Source: Comamonas sp. B21-038
Lineage (GTDB): Bacteria > Pseudomonadota > Gammaproteobacteria > Burkholderiales > Burkholderiaceae_C
Assembly (NCBI RefSeq): GCF_022387135.1
Contig: NZ_CP092462.1
Location: 1,054,001 to 1,118,000 of the forward strand
Length of the DNA: 64,000 bases
Reading direction: 5' to 3'
Shown piece by piece: positions 25,908 through 34,621 of the stretch. Numbering within the stretch: position 1 is the first letter of the stretch; the number at the start of each line of letters is the position of its first letter. Position numbers and translations under genes: made by a program. The notes beneath the pieces are model-generated. The model made no database searches, was not told the DNA's origin, and worked only from the letters and a program-made list of their open reading frames with translations.

Positions 25908-27391
25908 CCGGGGCCGGCCACCCGCACAAAACGCACGCTGATGCGCAGGCCCGGGCCAAAGGGCGGCGTATAGCGCTGCTGGGCATCGGTCAGCTGCAGG
26001 CTGGCGCCGGTCGCCTGCGCCACCTCCTGCACAATCGCCAGGCCCAGGCCGGTGCCTGCCGTGTCGTGGGCCAGGCGGTAAAAGCGCTCCAGCACCCGAT
26101 CCCGGCTTTGGGCCGGTATGCCCGGGCCATTGTCCTGCACCGACAACAGCAGGCTGTCGGCGCTCGCCTCCAGGCCCAGCGTGACCTGGCCTTGCGGCGG
26201 GGTGTAGCGGATGGCGTTGTCCACCAGGTTGGCAATCAGCTCGGGCAGCAGGCGGCTGCTGGTGTACAGCGAAAACACATGCGGGTCGGCAGCGCGGGTG
26301 GCCGCATCTGCCGGTGCAGCAGCAGCTGCCTGGCTTTCCTCCCAGCCCAGGTCGATCTGCTTGAGGTCGGCCGCCGGCGCCATCGCCTCCAGGCACTGCA
26401 GGCACAGCGCGCGCAGGTCCACCCATTGCGGCGGTTGGGCCGCGTGTGCGGCATTGCCGGCCTCGGCCTGTGCCAAGGTCAACAACTGGTTGGCCACATT
26501 CAGCAATTGCTGGTTGCTGCGCTGCAGCCGTTGCAGCACGGCCAGGCGCTGCGCAACCGACAAGGCCGCCAACTCAGCGGGCGCCTGGCCCAAGGCCTGC
26601 TCCAAGGTATGGGCCTGGATGGCCAGCGGCGTGCGCAGCTGGTGCGCTGCATCCGAGATGAACTGGCGCTGGCGCGCCACCTGCGCGCGGATGGTGCGGG
26701 CAAACTGGTTGACGGTATCGGCGAGCGGCCGCAGCTCCTGGTGGAGCTGGCGCGAGTCGAGGTGAAAATCCACATCCCCAGCCGGGCGCCCGGCCAGCTG
26801 GCGCGCCATGCGCAGCAGCGGGCGCAGCTCCAGGGTCAACGCGGTGGCACTCACCAGCACAGCCACGGCCAGCGCCCACAGCAGGTACTCCATCGTCGGC
26901 CACCACAAGGTCTGGACCATGTTGTCACGGCTGTGCGTGGTCTTGCCGACCAGGATGGTGATCTCGCGCGCGCCGGCCACGTCATACATGGCCCGGCGCG
27001 TGATCACAGCACGGATCGGCTGGCCTTGCCACAGGGCGTCATACCACTGGGCGTTGTCGCTGCCGCTCAGCGTCAGTTGCGGCGGCTGCGGAAAGTTCTG
27101 CTGGCCCGCCAGCAGCTGGCCTTGCGCGTCCATCACGCTCAGGTAGACATGGTCGCGCGCCGGCGACATGAACAGGCTGAGCGCCGAGGGCGGCACGCTG
27201 GCGCGTACATCGCCGTCCTCCCAGATTAGGCGGTCGGCCAGGATCTTGGCCGATGACAGCAGGTCATGGTCCTGCACATAGTCTGCGGCATCCTCGGCAT
27301 GCTCATGGGCAAACCAGCCGCACAGGCCCACCAGCACCGCCAGCGGCAGCAGCAGCCACAGGGCCAGGCGTGCGCGCAGGCTGTGCAGCAT
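25904..27391 (-). CDS. TctE-like sensor histidine kinase
   Basis: This 495-residue inner-membrane kinase has an N-terminal membrane helix (about 8-27), a periplasmic 2CSK_N-type sensor (about 40-160), a second membrane helix at about 168-188 and a HAMP-like linker. The phosphorylated histidine is H250 in DAAHQLRTPL, followed by an ATPase domain with DNAIRYTP, DNGPGIP and GTGLGLAI. It belongs to the TctE/QseC group. It begins directly at the end of the response regulator gene (no gap). The partner transporter is probably the ABC system encoded divergently at 28258. Confidence 0.9.
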   Translation of the reverse strand: MLHSLRARLALWLLLPLAVLVGLCGWFAHEHAEDAADYVQDHDLLSSAKILADRLIWEDGDVRASVPPSALSLFMSPARDHVYLSVMDAQGQLLAGQQNFPQPPQLTLSGSDNAQWYDALWQGQPIRAVITRRAMYDVAGAREITILVGKTTHSRDNMVQTLWWPTMEYLLWALAVAVLVSATALTLELRPLLRMARQLAGRPAGDVDFHLDSRQLHQELRPLADTVNQFARTIRAQVARQRQFISDAAHQLRTPLAIQAHTLEQALGQAPAELAALSVAQRLAVLQRLQRSNQQLLNVANQLLTLAQAEAGNAAHAAQPPQWVDLRALCLQCLEAMAPAADLKQIDLGWEESQAAAAAPADAATRAADPHVFSLYTSSRLLPELIANLVDNAIRYTPPQGQVTLGLEASADSLLLSVQDNGPGIPAQSRDRVLERFYRLAHDTAGTGLGLAIVQEVAQATGASLQLTDAQQRYTPPFGPGLRISVRFVRVAGPG

Positions 27392-28072
27392 TCAGTCCCC
27401 GCCGGCCAGTTTTTGCTTGAGCAGGTAGCCCACGCCGCGCAAGGTCATGATCGTCGTGTCGCTCGCCTGCAGTTTCTTGCGCAGCCGGTGCACGTACAGG
27501 TCCACCGCGTCGGCGCTGGCCTCTTCGTCCATGCCGTAGATCACGTCCATCAAGCGCTGCTTGGGCAGCGCGCTGCCGTTGTGCAGCATCAGCGCTTCGA
27601 GCACGCTGCGCTCGCGCGGGGGCAGGGCCAGCTCCTCGCCCGCCACGCTGAACAAACGGGTGCGCAGATCGAGCTGCAGGTTGCCGCAGCGCACATGGTT
27701 CTCGCGCCCGGGCATCTGGCGCCTGGCAATGGCCTGCATGCGCGCCAGCAGCTCGCGCACCTCCACCGGTTTGACCAGGTAGTCGTCGGCGCCAATCTCC
27801 AGGCACAGCACTTTCTGGTCGAGCGAATCACTCGCCGTCAGCACGATCACCGGCAGGCTGTCACCGCGCTCGCGCAGGCGCCGCAGCAGCGCCTTGCCGC
27901 TGAGCTGGGGCAGGTTCAGGTCCAGCAGCAGCAGGTCATAGTGCGATTGGCTCAGCAGCTGGTCAGCGGCGTCGCCACGGTCCACATGGTCCACCACAAA
28001 GGCATGCTGGCGCAGCAGCCCGGCCAGGGACTGGGCCAGTTCCAGGTTGTCTTCGACCAGAAGGATCTTCAT
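27392..28072 (-). CDS. OmpR-family response regulator (TctD-like)
   Basis: This 226-residue regulator has a receiver domain with the acidic pocket in LVEDN, the phosphorylated aspartate in LLLDLNLP (about D51) and the conserved lysine in LVKPVEV. The C-terminal winged helix (about 125-220) ends in VHRLRKKL...GVGYLLK. The ATG at 28072 is taken as the start because MKILLVEDN is the usual beginning; the frame runs ten codons further. It is co-transcribed with the kinase gene. Confidence 0.92.
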   Translation of the reverse strand: MKILLVEDNLELAQSLAGLLRQHAFVVDHVDRGDAADQLLSQSHYDLLLLDLNLPQLSGKALLRRLRERGDSLPVIVLTASDSLDQKVLCLEIGADDYLVKPVEVRELLARMQAIARRQMPGRENHVRCGNLQLDLRTRLFSVAGEELALPPRERSVLEALMLHNGSALPKQRLMDVIYGMDEEASADAVDLYVHRLRKKLQASDTTIMTLRGVGYLLKQKLAGGD

Positions 28073-28133
28073 CGGAGGGGGTGGCGCACCAAAGGCCAGC
28101 AAAAAAGATCAGGGATAACCACTAAAAATGCTG

Positions 28134-28154
28134 CAGTGCAGCGAAAGCGCACTG
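28134..28154. promoter_or_regulatory. Inverted repeat between the two-component and ABC transporter operons
   Basis: CAGTGC-N9-GCACTG lies in the 185-bp gap between the divergent operons, about 100 bp before the binding-protein gene. It could be the response-regulator site, though OmpR-type regulators more often use direct repeats. GTGCAG is repeated once more at 28160-28165. Confidence 0.35.
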
Positions 28155-28257
28155 AAAGGGTGCAGTTTCTAGACTCTGTTCCTATCCGGTGCATTATGCG
28201 GTCGCCCAGGGCGGCTGTGCTGAAGGTGCCAGGACCACAACGTCAAGGAGACACTGC

Positions 28258-29280
28258 ATGACCCCATTCCGCGCTACCCGCCGCAACGCGCTGGCCGCCA
28301 TTGCCGCTGCCGCTGTCTGCTGCATGGCCAGCACGGCTGCCCAGGCGGCCGACGACACCGTCACCATCATGGTGGGCGGCATCAACAAGATCATCTACCT
28401 GCCCGCCAAGCTGGCCGAGTCGCTGGGCTACTTCAAGGAAGAGGGCTTGAAGGTCGAGTTGCAATCACAGCCGGCCGGCGTGGATGCGGAAAACCAGCTG
28501 ATCGCAGGGGCCGTGCAAGGCGTGGTGGGCTTCTATGACCACACCATCGACCTGCAGGCCAAGGGCAAGGAGATCCAGGCCATTGCGGTGTTCTGCAAGG
28601 TGCCCGGTGAGGTGGAGCTGGTGTCCACCAAGGCGGCCGCAGGCGGCTTTCAGTCGATGGCCGATGCCAAGGGCAAGACCCTGGGCGTCACCGGCCTGGG
28701 CTCGTCGACCGAGTTCCTGACCCGCTACCTGGTCGACAAGCAGGGCGTGGCCAGCAAGGATTACTCGCTGCTGCCCGTGGGCGCTGGCAACTCCTTCATC
28801 GCCGGCATGAAGCAGGACCGCATCCAGGCCGGCATGACCACCGAGCCAACCGTGTCGCAAATGCTCAAGACCGGCGACGCCAAGGTGCTCGTCGACATGC
28901 GCAGCGAAGAGGGCACCCAGGCAGCACTGGGCGGCCTGTACCCTGCTGCCAGCCTGTATGTGCGCAACGAATGGGCCGCCAGCCACAAGGACCAGGCGGC
29001 CAAGCTGGCCCGCGCCTTTGGCAAGACCATGCAGTACATCAGCAGCCACAGCGCCGAAGACATCGCCGACAAGATGCCCAAGGACTACTACGGCAATGAC
29101 AAGGAGCTGTATGTGGCGGCGCTGAAGGCCTCGCTGCCGATGTACACCAAGGACGGCAAGATGCCCGAAGGCGGCCCCGAGACGGTGCTCAAGGTGCTGT
29201 CGGCCTACAAGCCCAATGTGAAGAGCGCGCACATTGACCTGGCCAAGACCTATTCCAACGCCTACCTGAGCGCCAAGTAA
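28258..29280 (+). CDS. NMT1/SsuA-type ABC transporter substrate-binding protein
   Basis: This 340-residue periplasmic protein has a signal peptide (about 1-30, ending AAQA) and the NMT1/THI5-like fold (GGINKIIYLPAKLAESLGYFKEEGLKVELQSQPAG). The ATG at 28258 has AAGGAG seven bases upstream; the longer frame has no such site. It would bind a sulfonate, nitrate, thiamine-precursor or aromatic-type solute and pass it to the permease and ATPase encoded next. The solute cannot be read from the sequence. Control by the divergent TctDE-like system is likely. Confidence 0.9.
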   Translation: MTPFRATRRNALAAIAAAAVCCMASTAAQAADDTVTIMVGGINKIIYLPAKLAESLGYFKEEGLKVELQSQPAGVDAENQLIAGAVQGVVGFYDHTIDLQAKGKEIQAIAVFCKVPGEVELVSTKAAAGGFQSMADAKGKTLGVTGLGSSTEFLTRYLVDKQGVASKDYSLLPVGAGNSFIAGMKQDRIQAGMTTEPTVSQMLKTGDAKVLVDMRSEEGTQAALGGLYPAASLYVRNEWAASHKDQAAKLARAFGKTMQYISSHSAEDIADKMPKDYYGNDKELYVAALKASLPMYTKDGKMPEGGPETVLKVLSAYKPNVKSAHIDLAKTYSNAYLSAK

Positions 29281-29362
29281 AAAAGCGGCGCAACCCGCCC
29301 CGCAGCGCGGCCCCGCCGTGCTGCAGCCCGCGCGCCCCACCACCCACATCCGGGAGACCACC

Positions 29363-30223
29363 ATGTCCTATGCCACCCAGGCGGTTGCCAGCCAGCAACC
29401 GTCCAGCAGCCTGCAGCCCAAAAACGCCGCTGCCTCTGCAAAATCAGCCGATGCGGCCATTGAATTCGACAAGGTGTCGCTGCGCTTTATTGCGCCAGAC
29501 GGCACGGCCACCCTGGCGCTGCGCAATTTTTCGATGTCGGTGGCCAAGGGCGAGTTCATCGCCATCGTCGGCCCCACCGGCAGCGGCAAATCCACCACGT
29601 TGAACCTGATCACCAGCTTGCTGCAACCGACGGTGGGCGAGGTGCGCGTGATGGGCAAGAAGGTCGAGCAGATCGATCCGCGCATCGGCTTTGTGTTCCA
29701 GGCCGATGCCGTTTTCCCCTGGAAATCGGTGCGCGACAACGTGGCCGCCGGCCCCATCTTTCGCGGCACTCCGCGTGAGCAGGCGCTCAAGCTGGCCGAC
29801 GAGTGGATCCACCGCGTGGGCCTGGCCAACTTTGGCAACCACTACCCGCACCAGCTCTCGGGCGGCATGCGCAAGCGCGTGGCGCTGGCGCAGACCTTTA
29901 TCAACCAGCCGGAAATCCTGCTGATGGACGAGCCTTTCTCGGCGCTGGACATGCAGACCCGCACCCTGATGCAGGACGAGCTGCTGCGCCTGTGGTCGGC
30001 CTCCGGCGGCTCGGTGGTGTTTGTGACCCATGACCTGGAAGAGGCGATTGCGCTGGCCGACCGCGTGTTTGTGCTGACGGCCCGCCCCGCCACGTTGAAG
30101 CGCGTGTACGAGATCGACCTGCCACGCCCCCGCGTGATGAGCGAGGTGCGTTACGACCCGCAGTTCATCGACCTGTCCAAGCGCATCTGGGATGACCTGC
30201 GCGAAGAAGTCCATATCCAGTAA
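29363..30223 (+). CDS. ABC transporter ATP-binding protein (SsuB/TauB type)
   Basis: This 286-residue ATPase has the Walker A motif GPTGSGKST at 70-78, the Q-loop in FVFQADAVFPW, the signature LSGGMRKR at about 165-172, and Walker B with its glutamate in ILLMDEPFSALD. About 30 residues precede the usual start of such proteins and look unstructured. It powers the importer made with the flanking binding protein and permease genes. Confidence 0.93.
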   Translation: MSYATQAVASQQPSSSLQPKNAAASAKSADAAIEFDKVSLRFIAPDGTATLALRNFSMSVAKGEFIAIVGPTGSGKSTTLNLITSLLQPTVGEVRVMGKKVEQIDPRIGFVFQADAVFPWKSVRDNVAAGPIFRGTPREQALKLADEWIHRVGLANFGNHYPHQLSGGMRKRVALAQTFINQPEILLMDEPFSALDMQTRTLMQDELLRLWSASGGSVVFVTHDLEEAIALADRVFVLTARPATLKRVYEIDLPRPRVMSEVRYDPQFIDLSKRIWDDLREEVHIQ

Positions 30224-30243
30224 TACAAGGCAAGGAATACACC

Positions 30244-31152
30244 ATGTCTGAACTCACCCTGAACCCCGCTGCCACCCGCAGCCCGCCACCCGCACCGGCT
30301 GCGCCAGACCACACCCCCGCTGCCGTGAGCGATGCCGCGCTCGCGCAGGAATCGGTGGCCGCACAGGCGGCCATCAAACGCCGCAAGGCCGTCATCATTG
30401 GTCTGCGCCTGCTGGTGCTGGTCACCGTGCTGGGCGGCTGGGAAGTCTCGGCCCGCATGAAGTGGATCGACCCCTTCTTCTACTCGATGCCCTCGATGAT
30501 CTGGAACCAGATTGTGGAATGGGTGCGCGACGGCACATCGCAAGGCCCGCTGTGGCAGCAGGTGCTGGTCACGTTGGAAGAGACGGTCATCGGCTTTCTG
30601 ATCGGCTCCATCGCCGGCGTGATCTGCGGCATTGTGCTGGGCCGCAACAAGCTGCTGTCCGATGTGTTCTCCATCTACATCCAGATCGCCAACTCCATCC
30701 CCCGTGTGGTGCTGGGCTCGGTGTTTGTCATTGCGCTGGGCCTGGGCATGGCGTCCAAGGTGGCACTGGCTGTCGTGATGGTCTTCTTTGTGGTGTTTGC
30801 CAATGCCTTCCAGGGCGTGCGTGAGGCCGACAAGTACATGATCGCCAATGCCCAAATCCTCGGTGCATCGCCGCGCCAGGTCACCATGTCGGTGGTGATT
30901 CCTTCTGCCATGTCCTGGATTCTGGCCAGCCTGCATGTGAGCTTTGGTTTTGCGCTGGTCGGCGCCGTGGTGGGCGAGTTCCTCGGCGCCAAGGAGGGCA
31001 TCGGCCTGCTGATCTCCACCGCGCAGGGCGCTTTCAACGCCAGCGGTGTGTTCGCCGCGATGATCGTGCTGGCCGTGGTGGCCCTGGGCGCCGACTTCTT
31101 GCTGACCCGCCTGGAAAAACGCCTGCTCAAATGGCGGCCTGCCGCCTTCTGA
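30244..31152 (+). CDS. ABC transporter permease (SsuC/TauC type)
   Basis: This 302-residue inner-membrane protein has about six hydrophobic helices and the EAA-type coupling loop ADKYMIANAQILGASPRQV at about 197-215, which contacts the ATPase. The first 40 residues are alanine- and proline-rich and cytoplasmic. It is the last gene of the three-gene importer operon and is followed by a strong terminator. Only one permease gene is present, so the channel would be a homodimer. Confidence 0.92.
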   Translation: MSELTLNPAATRSPPPAPAAPDHTPAAVSDAALAQESVAAQAAIKRRKAVIIGLRLLVLVTVLGGWEVSARMKWIDPFFYSMPSMIWNQIVEWVRDGTSQGPLWQQVLVTLEETVIGFLIGSIAGVICGIVLGRNKLLSDVFSIYIQIANSIPRVVLGSVFVIALGLGMASKVALAVVMVFFVVFANAFQGVREADKYMIANAQILGASPRQVTMSVVIPSAMSWILASLHVSFGFALVGAVVGEFLGAKEGIGLLISTAQGAFNASGVFAAMIVLAVVALGADFLLTRLEKRLLKWRPAAF

Positions 31153-31243
31153 TGCCCTGACCTGACCCTTATGCAAGCGCGGCCGGTGCCCGCTTGCCCG
31201 ACTCCTCGCCGGTGGAACAAGCGCTCTCTCGCTTACCGGCCTT

Positions 31244-31277
31244 ATGCCACCTCAGCCAACCGAGGTGGCATTTTTTT
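31244..31277 (+). terminator. Rho-independent terminator of the ABC transporter operon
   Basis: ATGCCACCTC (31244-31253) pairs with GAGGTGGCAT (31262-31271) across an 8-base loop and is followed by seven T residues. It stands between the permease gene and the convergent SDR gene. Confidence 0.9.
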
Positions 31278-31312
31278 GTCTGGAGTTCGCGGGTGGGTCT
31301 CAGAGAAGCGGC

Positions 31313-32068
31313 TCAGACCTGCGCCAAGCCACCATCGACAAACAGCTCGGTACCGGCGATGAACTTTGCCTGAGGCGAGGACAGGAAGAGCACCGCATCC
31401 GCGATCTCATCGACTTCACCGACACGGCCGATCGGCACCTGGCTGGCCATGTAGTCCAGCAGGCCTTGCTGCTGCGCGGCATCGTTGCCGGCCAGCTCCA
31501 CCAGGCCAGGGGTGCGGATGGGGCCGGGGCTGACGACATTGACGCGGATGCCGCGCTCCTTCAGATCCAGCGTCCAGCTGCGGGCAAGATTGCGCACGGC
31601 GGCTTTGGAGGCGCTGTAGATGCTGAAAGCAGCGGTGCCGGTGGAGCCGACGACTGATCCGGTTAGCACGACGGAGGCACCATCGCGCAGCAGCGGCAAG
31701 GCCTTTTGCACGGTAAACACGAGGCCCTTCACATTCGTGCCAAAGGTGGTGTCGAAATGCTCCTCGGTGATGGCGCCCAGGGGCAGCATCGAGCCGCCAC
31801 CGGCGTTGGCGTACAGCACATCGATTTGCGGGTGGCTTTGCTGCACGGCGTCGTAGAGGCGGTCAATGTCGGCCAGCTTGGACATGTCGGCCCGCACACC
31901 GGTAGCGCGTGGGCCAATCGCCCTGACGGCCTTGTCCAGCTCTTCCTGGCGGCGGCCGGTCACAAACACATAGGCACCTTCACTGGCAAATTTCTTGGCG
32001 GTGGCCAGGCCAATACCGCTGGTGCCACCGGTGACGACGACGACCTTGTTGTCAAACTTGCGTTCCAT
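31313..32068 (-). CDS. Short-chain dehydrogenase/reductase (SDR)
   Basis: This 251-residue classical SDR has the cofactor motif TGGTSGIG at about 13-20, the NAG of YANAGGG, the catalytic serine in TGSVVGS, and YSASK with the active tyrosine and lysine. SPGPIRTPG and the C-terminal FVDGGLAQV are also typical. The arginine pair in VTGRRQEEL suggests NADP preference. The ATG at 32068 begins the homologous part. It is divergent from a LysR regulator, which probably controls it. The substrate is unknown. Confidence 0.9.
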   Translation of the reverse strand: MERKFDNKVVVVTGGTSGIGLATAKKFASEGAYVFVTGRRQEELDKAVRAIGPRATGVRADMSKLADIDRLYDAVQQSHPQIDVLYANAGGGSMLPLGAITEEHFDTTFGTNVKGLVFTVQKALPLLRDGASVVLTGSVVGSTGTAAFSIYSASKAAVRNLARSWTLDLKERGIRVNVVSPGPIRTPGLVELAGNDAAQQQGLLDYMASQVPIGRVGEVDEIADAVLFLSSPQAKFIAGTELFVDGGLAQV

Positions 32069-32127
32069 TTTTCCTACTCCTTGGGTTGTGCGCCGAACCG
32101 TTCGCCGCAGTGGTGCAATGATGCAGG

Positions 32128-32174
32128 TGGAACAAAGTTTTGAGTAGATGGCCAAAATGGATATCATTGTTCCA
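32128..32174. promoter_or_regulatory. Distant inverted repeat in the SDR/LysR intergenic region
   Basis: TGGAACAA (32128-32135) and TTGTTCCA (32167-32174) are exact complements 31 bp apart, between the divergent SDR and LysR genes. Two half-sites for the regulator are possible. Confidence 0.4.
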
Positions 32175-32204
32175 ATATTGAGACAAAAAACAGGAGCGAG
32201 GCCG

Positions 32205-33119
32205 ATGCGAGATATCAACGACTACGCGCTGTTCGCCGAGGTGGTGCTGCACAGCGGCTTTGCCGCAGCAGGCCGTGCGCTGGGCATGCCCAAGTCCACG
32301 TTGAGCCGGCGCATTGCAGCGTTGGAGTCGCGCTTGGGTGTGCGCTTGATCGAGCGGTCCACCCGGCGCTTTCGGGTGACCGAGGTCGGCCAAGCCTTTT
32401 ACGAGCGCTGCCGCACCATCGTGCTCGATGTGCAGCAGGCCGATGCTGTGGTGTCCGATGCGCTGGGCGAACCCCATGGTGTGGTGCGCTGCAGCTGCCC
32501 CTTGGGGCTGATGGAAATCCTCTCGCCCACCCTGACCGATTTTTTGCAGACCTACCCCAAGGCGCAGCTGCAAATGGTGGCCGCCGACCGGCCCGTCAAC
32601 CTGATCGATGAGCGCATCGATGTGGCCATCCGCGTGCGCACCAGCTTGACGACCGATGCCGCGCTGGTGATGCGCACGCTGGGCCATTCAAGCCGTATTC
32701 TGGTGGCTGCCCCCAGCCTGGCCAAGCAGTGCAAAAAGGGCGATCTGCAGCTGCTGGCTGAGCTGCCCACCTTGGCCAGCACCGAGCAGACCGGCTCCAT
32801 CACTTGGGAGTTTTGGGATGGCGATGGCCAGCCCCGTGCCATCAGCCACGCGCCCCGCATGACCTGCGCCGATTTTGGCGCGCTGCGCTCAGCGGCCTTG
32901 GCTGGCCTGGGCATTGCGCTGTTGCCCGAGCACTTTTGCAGCAAGGAGCTCGAGCGTGGAAGCCTTGTCCATGTGTTTCCGCAGTGGCGCACGGAGACCG
33001 GCATTGTGCACATCGTGTTCACCACCAGGCGGGGCTTGCCGCCGGTGGTGCGGGCGTTTATCGAGCATCTGGCCGGGCGCTTCAAGGGGGAGCTGGCCGA
33101 TACCGCAACGGCGAACTAG
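32205..33119 (+). CDS. LysR-family regulator
   Basis: This 304-residue protein has the LysR helix-turn-helix at about 15-40 (SGFAAAGRALGMPKSTLSRR) and a substrate-binding domain with LGLMEILSPTL and DRPVNLIDERIDVAIRV. The pattern matches the CrgA/AaeR-like branch, whose members often regulate a divergent oxidoreductase gene. The ATG at 32205 follows AGGAG by eight or nine bases. It is convergent with the next LysR gene, with 23 bp between the stops and a small hairpin (CGTGGC/GCCACG at 33121-33138) in the gap. Confidence 0.9.
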   Translation: MRDINDYALFAEVVLHSGFAAAGRALGMPKSTLSRRIAALESRLGVRLIERSTRRFRVTEVGQAFYERCRTIVLDVQQADAVVSDALGEPHGVVRCSCPLGLMEILSPTLTDFLQTYPKAQLQMVAADRPVNLIDERIDVAIRVRTSLTTDAALVMRTLGHSSRILVAAPSLAKQCKKGDLQLLAELPTLASTEQTGSITWEFWDGDGQPRAISHAPRMTCADFGALRSAALAGLGIALLPEHFCSKELERGSLVHVFPQWRTETGIVHIVFTTRRGLPPVVRAFIEHLAGRFKGELADTATAN

Positions 33120-33142
33120 CCGTGGCGCTTCAGCCACGTCAG

Positions 33143-34063
33143 CTAGCGCGGTTCTGTAGGCAGCGCAAACTCCCCCAGCCGCGCATGCAAATGCTCAGCC
33201 AGATGCTCGACCAGCGTTGCCACCCGCGCCGTTCCATGCTGCTTGCTGGGGTAGACCAGCGACAGCGGGCGCGGCGCAGGCTCCAGGCCGGGCAGGATGC
33301 GGACCAGCTCGCCACGGGCAATCGCGTCCATCACCTGGTAGTGCAAAAAGCGGCCAAAGCCCTGGCCGGCGATGCAGCCGGCGATATTGCCGCCGACGGT
33401 GTTGCAGCGCATGCGGCCCTGCACCTTGACCCGTTCCAGCCGGCCCTTGCTGACAAACTCCCAGAGGTTGGCATCACCCACCCCGCCAAACTCTATGCAG
33501 GGCAGGGCGGCCAGGTCTTGCGGCTGCTGGGGCATGCCGCAGGCGGCGACCAGGGCGGGGCTGGCTGCAATCACCTGGTGGATGTCCACAACATGGCGCG
33601 CCACCAGACTTGAATCGGGCAGCGGCGCAATGCGCACGGCCAGGTCCAGGCCTTCTTCGACCAGATTGACCACGCGGTCCAGCAGCAAGAGCTGCACCTC
33701 CACCTGCGGATAGCGCTGCAGGTAGCTGGCCACCAGCGGGGCCACATGCAGCTCGCCAAATTTGACCGAGGCCGTCAGGCTGATGCTGCCCGAGGGCTCG
33801 GCCTGGGCCCGGCGCATCGCCTGCTCCGAATCGGCAACCGCAGAGCGGATGGCCAGCGCATGCACGCGGTAGGCCCGGCCCTCATCGGTGATGGCCAGGC
33901 GCCGGGTATTGCGGTTGAACAGGCGCACGCCCAGGTGCTTCTCCAGCGCAGCGAGGGTGCGCACCACGCTGGGCAGGGACAGCTCCAGCGCTTCGGCAGC
34001 GCGGGTCAGGCTGCCCAAATCGGCAATCGCAAGAAAGACATCAATGGCGTGGAGGCGGTCCAT
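33143..34063 (-). CDS. LysR-family regulator
   Basis: This 306-residue protein has the DNA-binding helices at about 15-40 (LGSLTRAAEALELSLPSVVR) and a ligand domain with VNLVEEGLDLAVRIAPLPDSSLVARH. It belongs to the same broad branch as its convergent neighbour. It is divergent from the DsrE-like and PNPOx-like genes across 137 bp that contain an AGTAAAT/ATTTACT inverted repeat, so it is the obvious regulator of that pair. The ATG at 34063 is preferred over a longer frame because MDRLHAIDVF is a usual start. Confidence 0.9.
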   Translation of the reverse strand: MDRLHAIDVFLAIADLGSLTRAAEALELSLPSVVRTLAALEKHLGVRLFNRNTRRLAITDEGRAYRVHALAIRSAVADSEQAMRRAQAEPSGSISLTASVKFGELHVAPLVASYLQRYPQVEVQLLLLDRVVNLVEEGLDLAVRIAPLPDSSLVARHVVDIHQVIAASPALVAACGMPQQPQDLAALPCIEFGGVGDANLWEFVSKGRLERVKVQGRMRCNTVGGNIAGCIAGQGFGRFLHYQVMDAIARGELVRILPGLEPAPRPLSLVYPSKQHGTARVATLVEHLAEHLHARLGEFALPTEPR

Positions 34064-34127
34064 GGTGCGGGTGATTGCTGCAAAAACTGGAAGAATCAAA
34101 TCAATTCTCTGGCATTTATCACGTTTG

Positions 34128-34147
34128 AGTAAATAGATAAATTTACT
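34128..34147. promoter_or_regulatory. Inverted repeat, probable LysR operator
   Basis: AGTAAAT-N6-ATTTACT is a perfect repeat with seven-base arms, 54 bp before the DsrE-like gene and 65 bp before the divergent LysR gene. It contains a T-N11-A core, as expected for LysR-type regulators. Confidence 0.6.
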
Positions 34148-34200
34148 TCCGAGACGGCAACTCCAGTTTTGTCACTACGCCGTCCTCGAAAGGACTATTT

Positions 34201-34572
34201 ATGAAAACCGTCATCGTTGTTTTTTCCGATCCCCAATCCGGCACGCAAGAAGCGCTGGGCCGCGTCGTGAACGCGCTGTTCCTGGCCTACGAGCTCAAGG
34301 AGAAGAGCCGGGACTTCGACCTGGTGTTCCAAGGCACGGGCGTGCGCTGGCCTGCCGAGCTGGTCAAGCCCGAGCACCCCGGCCATGCGCTGTACGAAGC
34401 CGTGCTGGACCACATCGTTGCCTGCGGCGGCTGCGCCGATGTGTTTGGTGCGGGCGCAGGCCTGGCTCCCACCGGCATTGCGCTGGTGCGCGACAAGACC
34501 ATCCCTGGCACCACCGGCGTGCTGGATCTGTCGCGCCACCTGGACGCGGGCCACACCCTGGTCACCTTCTAA
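34201..34572 (+). CDS. DsrE-family protein
   Basis: This 123-residue cytoplasmic protein begins MKTVIVVFSDP and has the DsrE/DsrF-like fold. VFQGTGVRWPAEL and the CGGCADVFGAG block hold the only two cysteines (CGGC), a pair that could carry sulfur or undergo redox change. AAAGGA lies before the ATG. DsrE-type proteins pass sulfur or act in small redox complexes, but many are of unknown role. The gene is 49 bp before a flavin-type oxidase gene, and the pair looks like one operon under the divergent LysR. Confidence 0.8.
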   Translation: MKTVIVVFSDPQSGTQEALGRVVNALFLAYELKEKSRDFDLVFQGTGVRWPAELVKPEHPGHALYEAVLDHIVACGGCADVFGAGAGLAPTGIALVRDKTIPGTTGVLDLSRHLDAGHTLVTF

Positions 34573-34621
34573 GCCCGCTTGCTGACACCTGTTGCGAGCC
34601 TGTACCTGACCAGGAGCCCCT

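Noticed and set aside
33121-33138. CGTGGC/GCCACG hairpin between two convergent LysR genes as a terminator
   Set aside because: Short stem without T tract; too weak to list as a separate feature.
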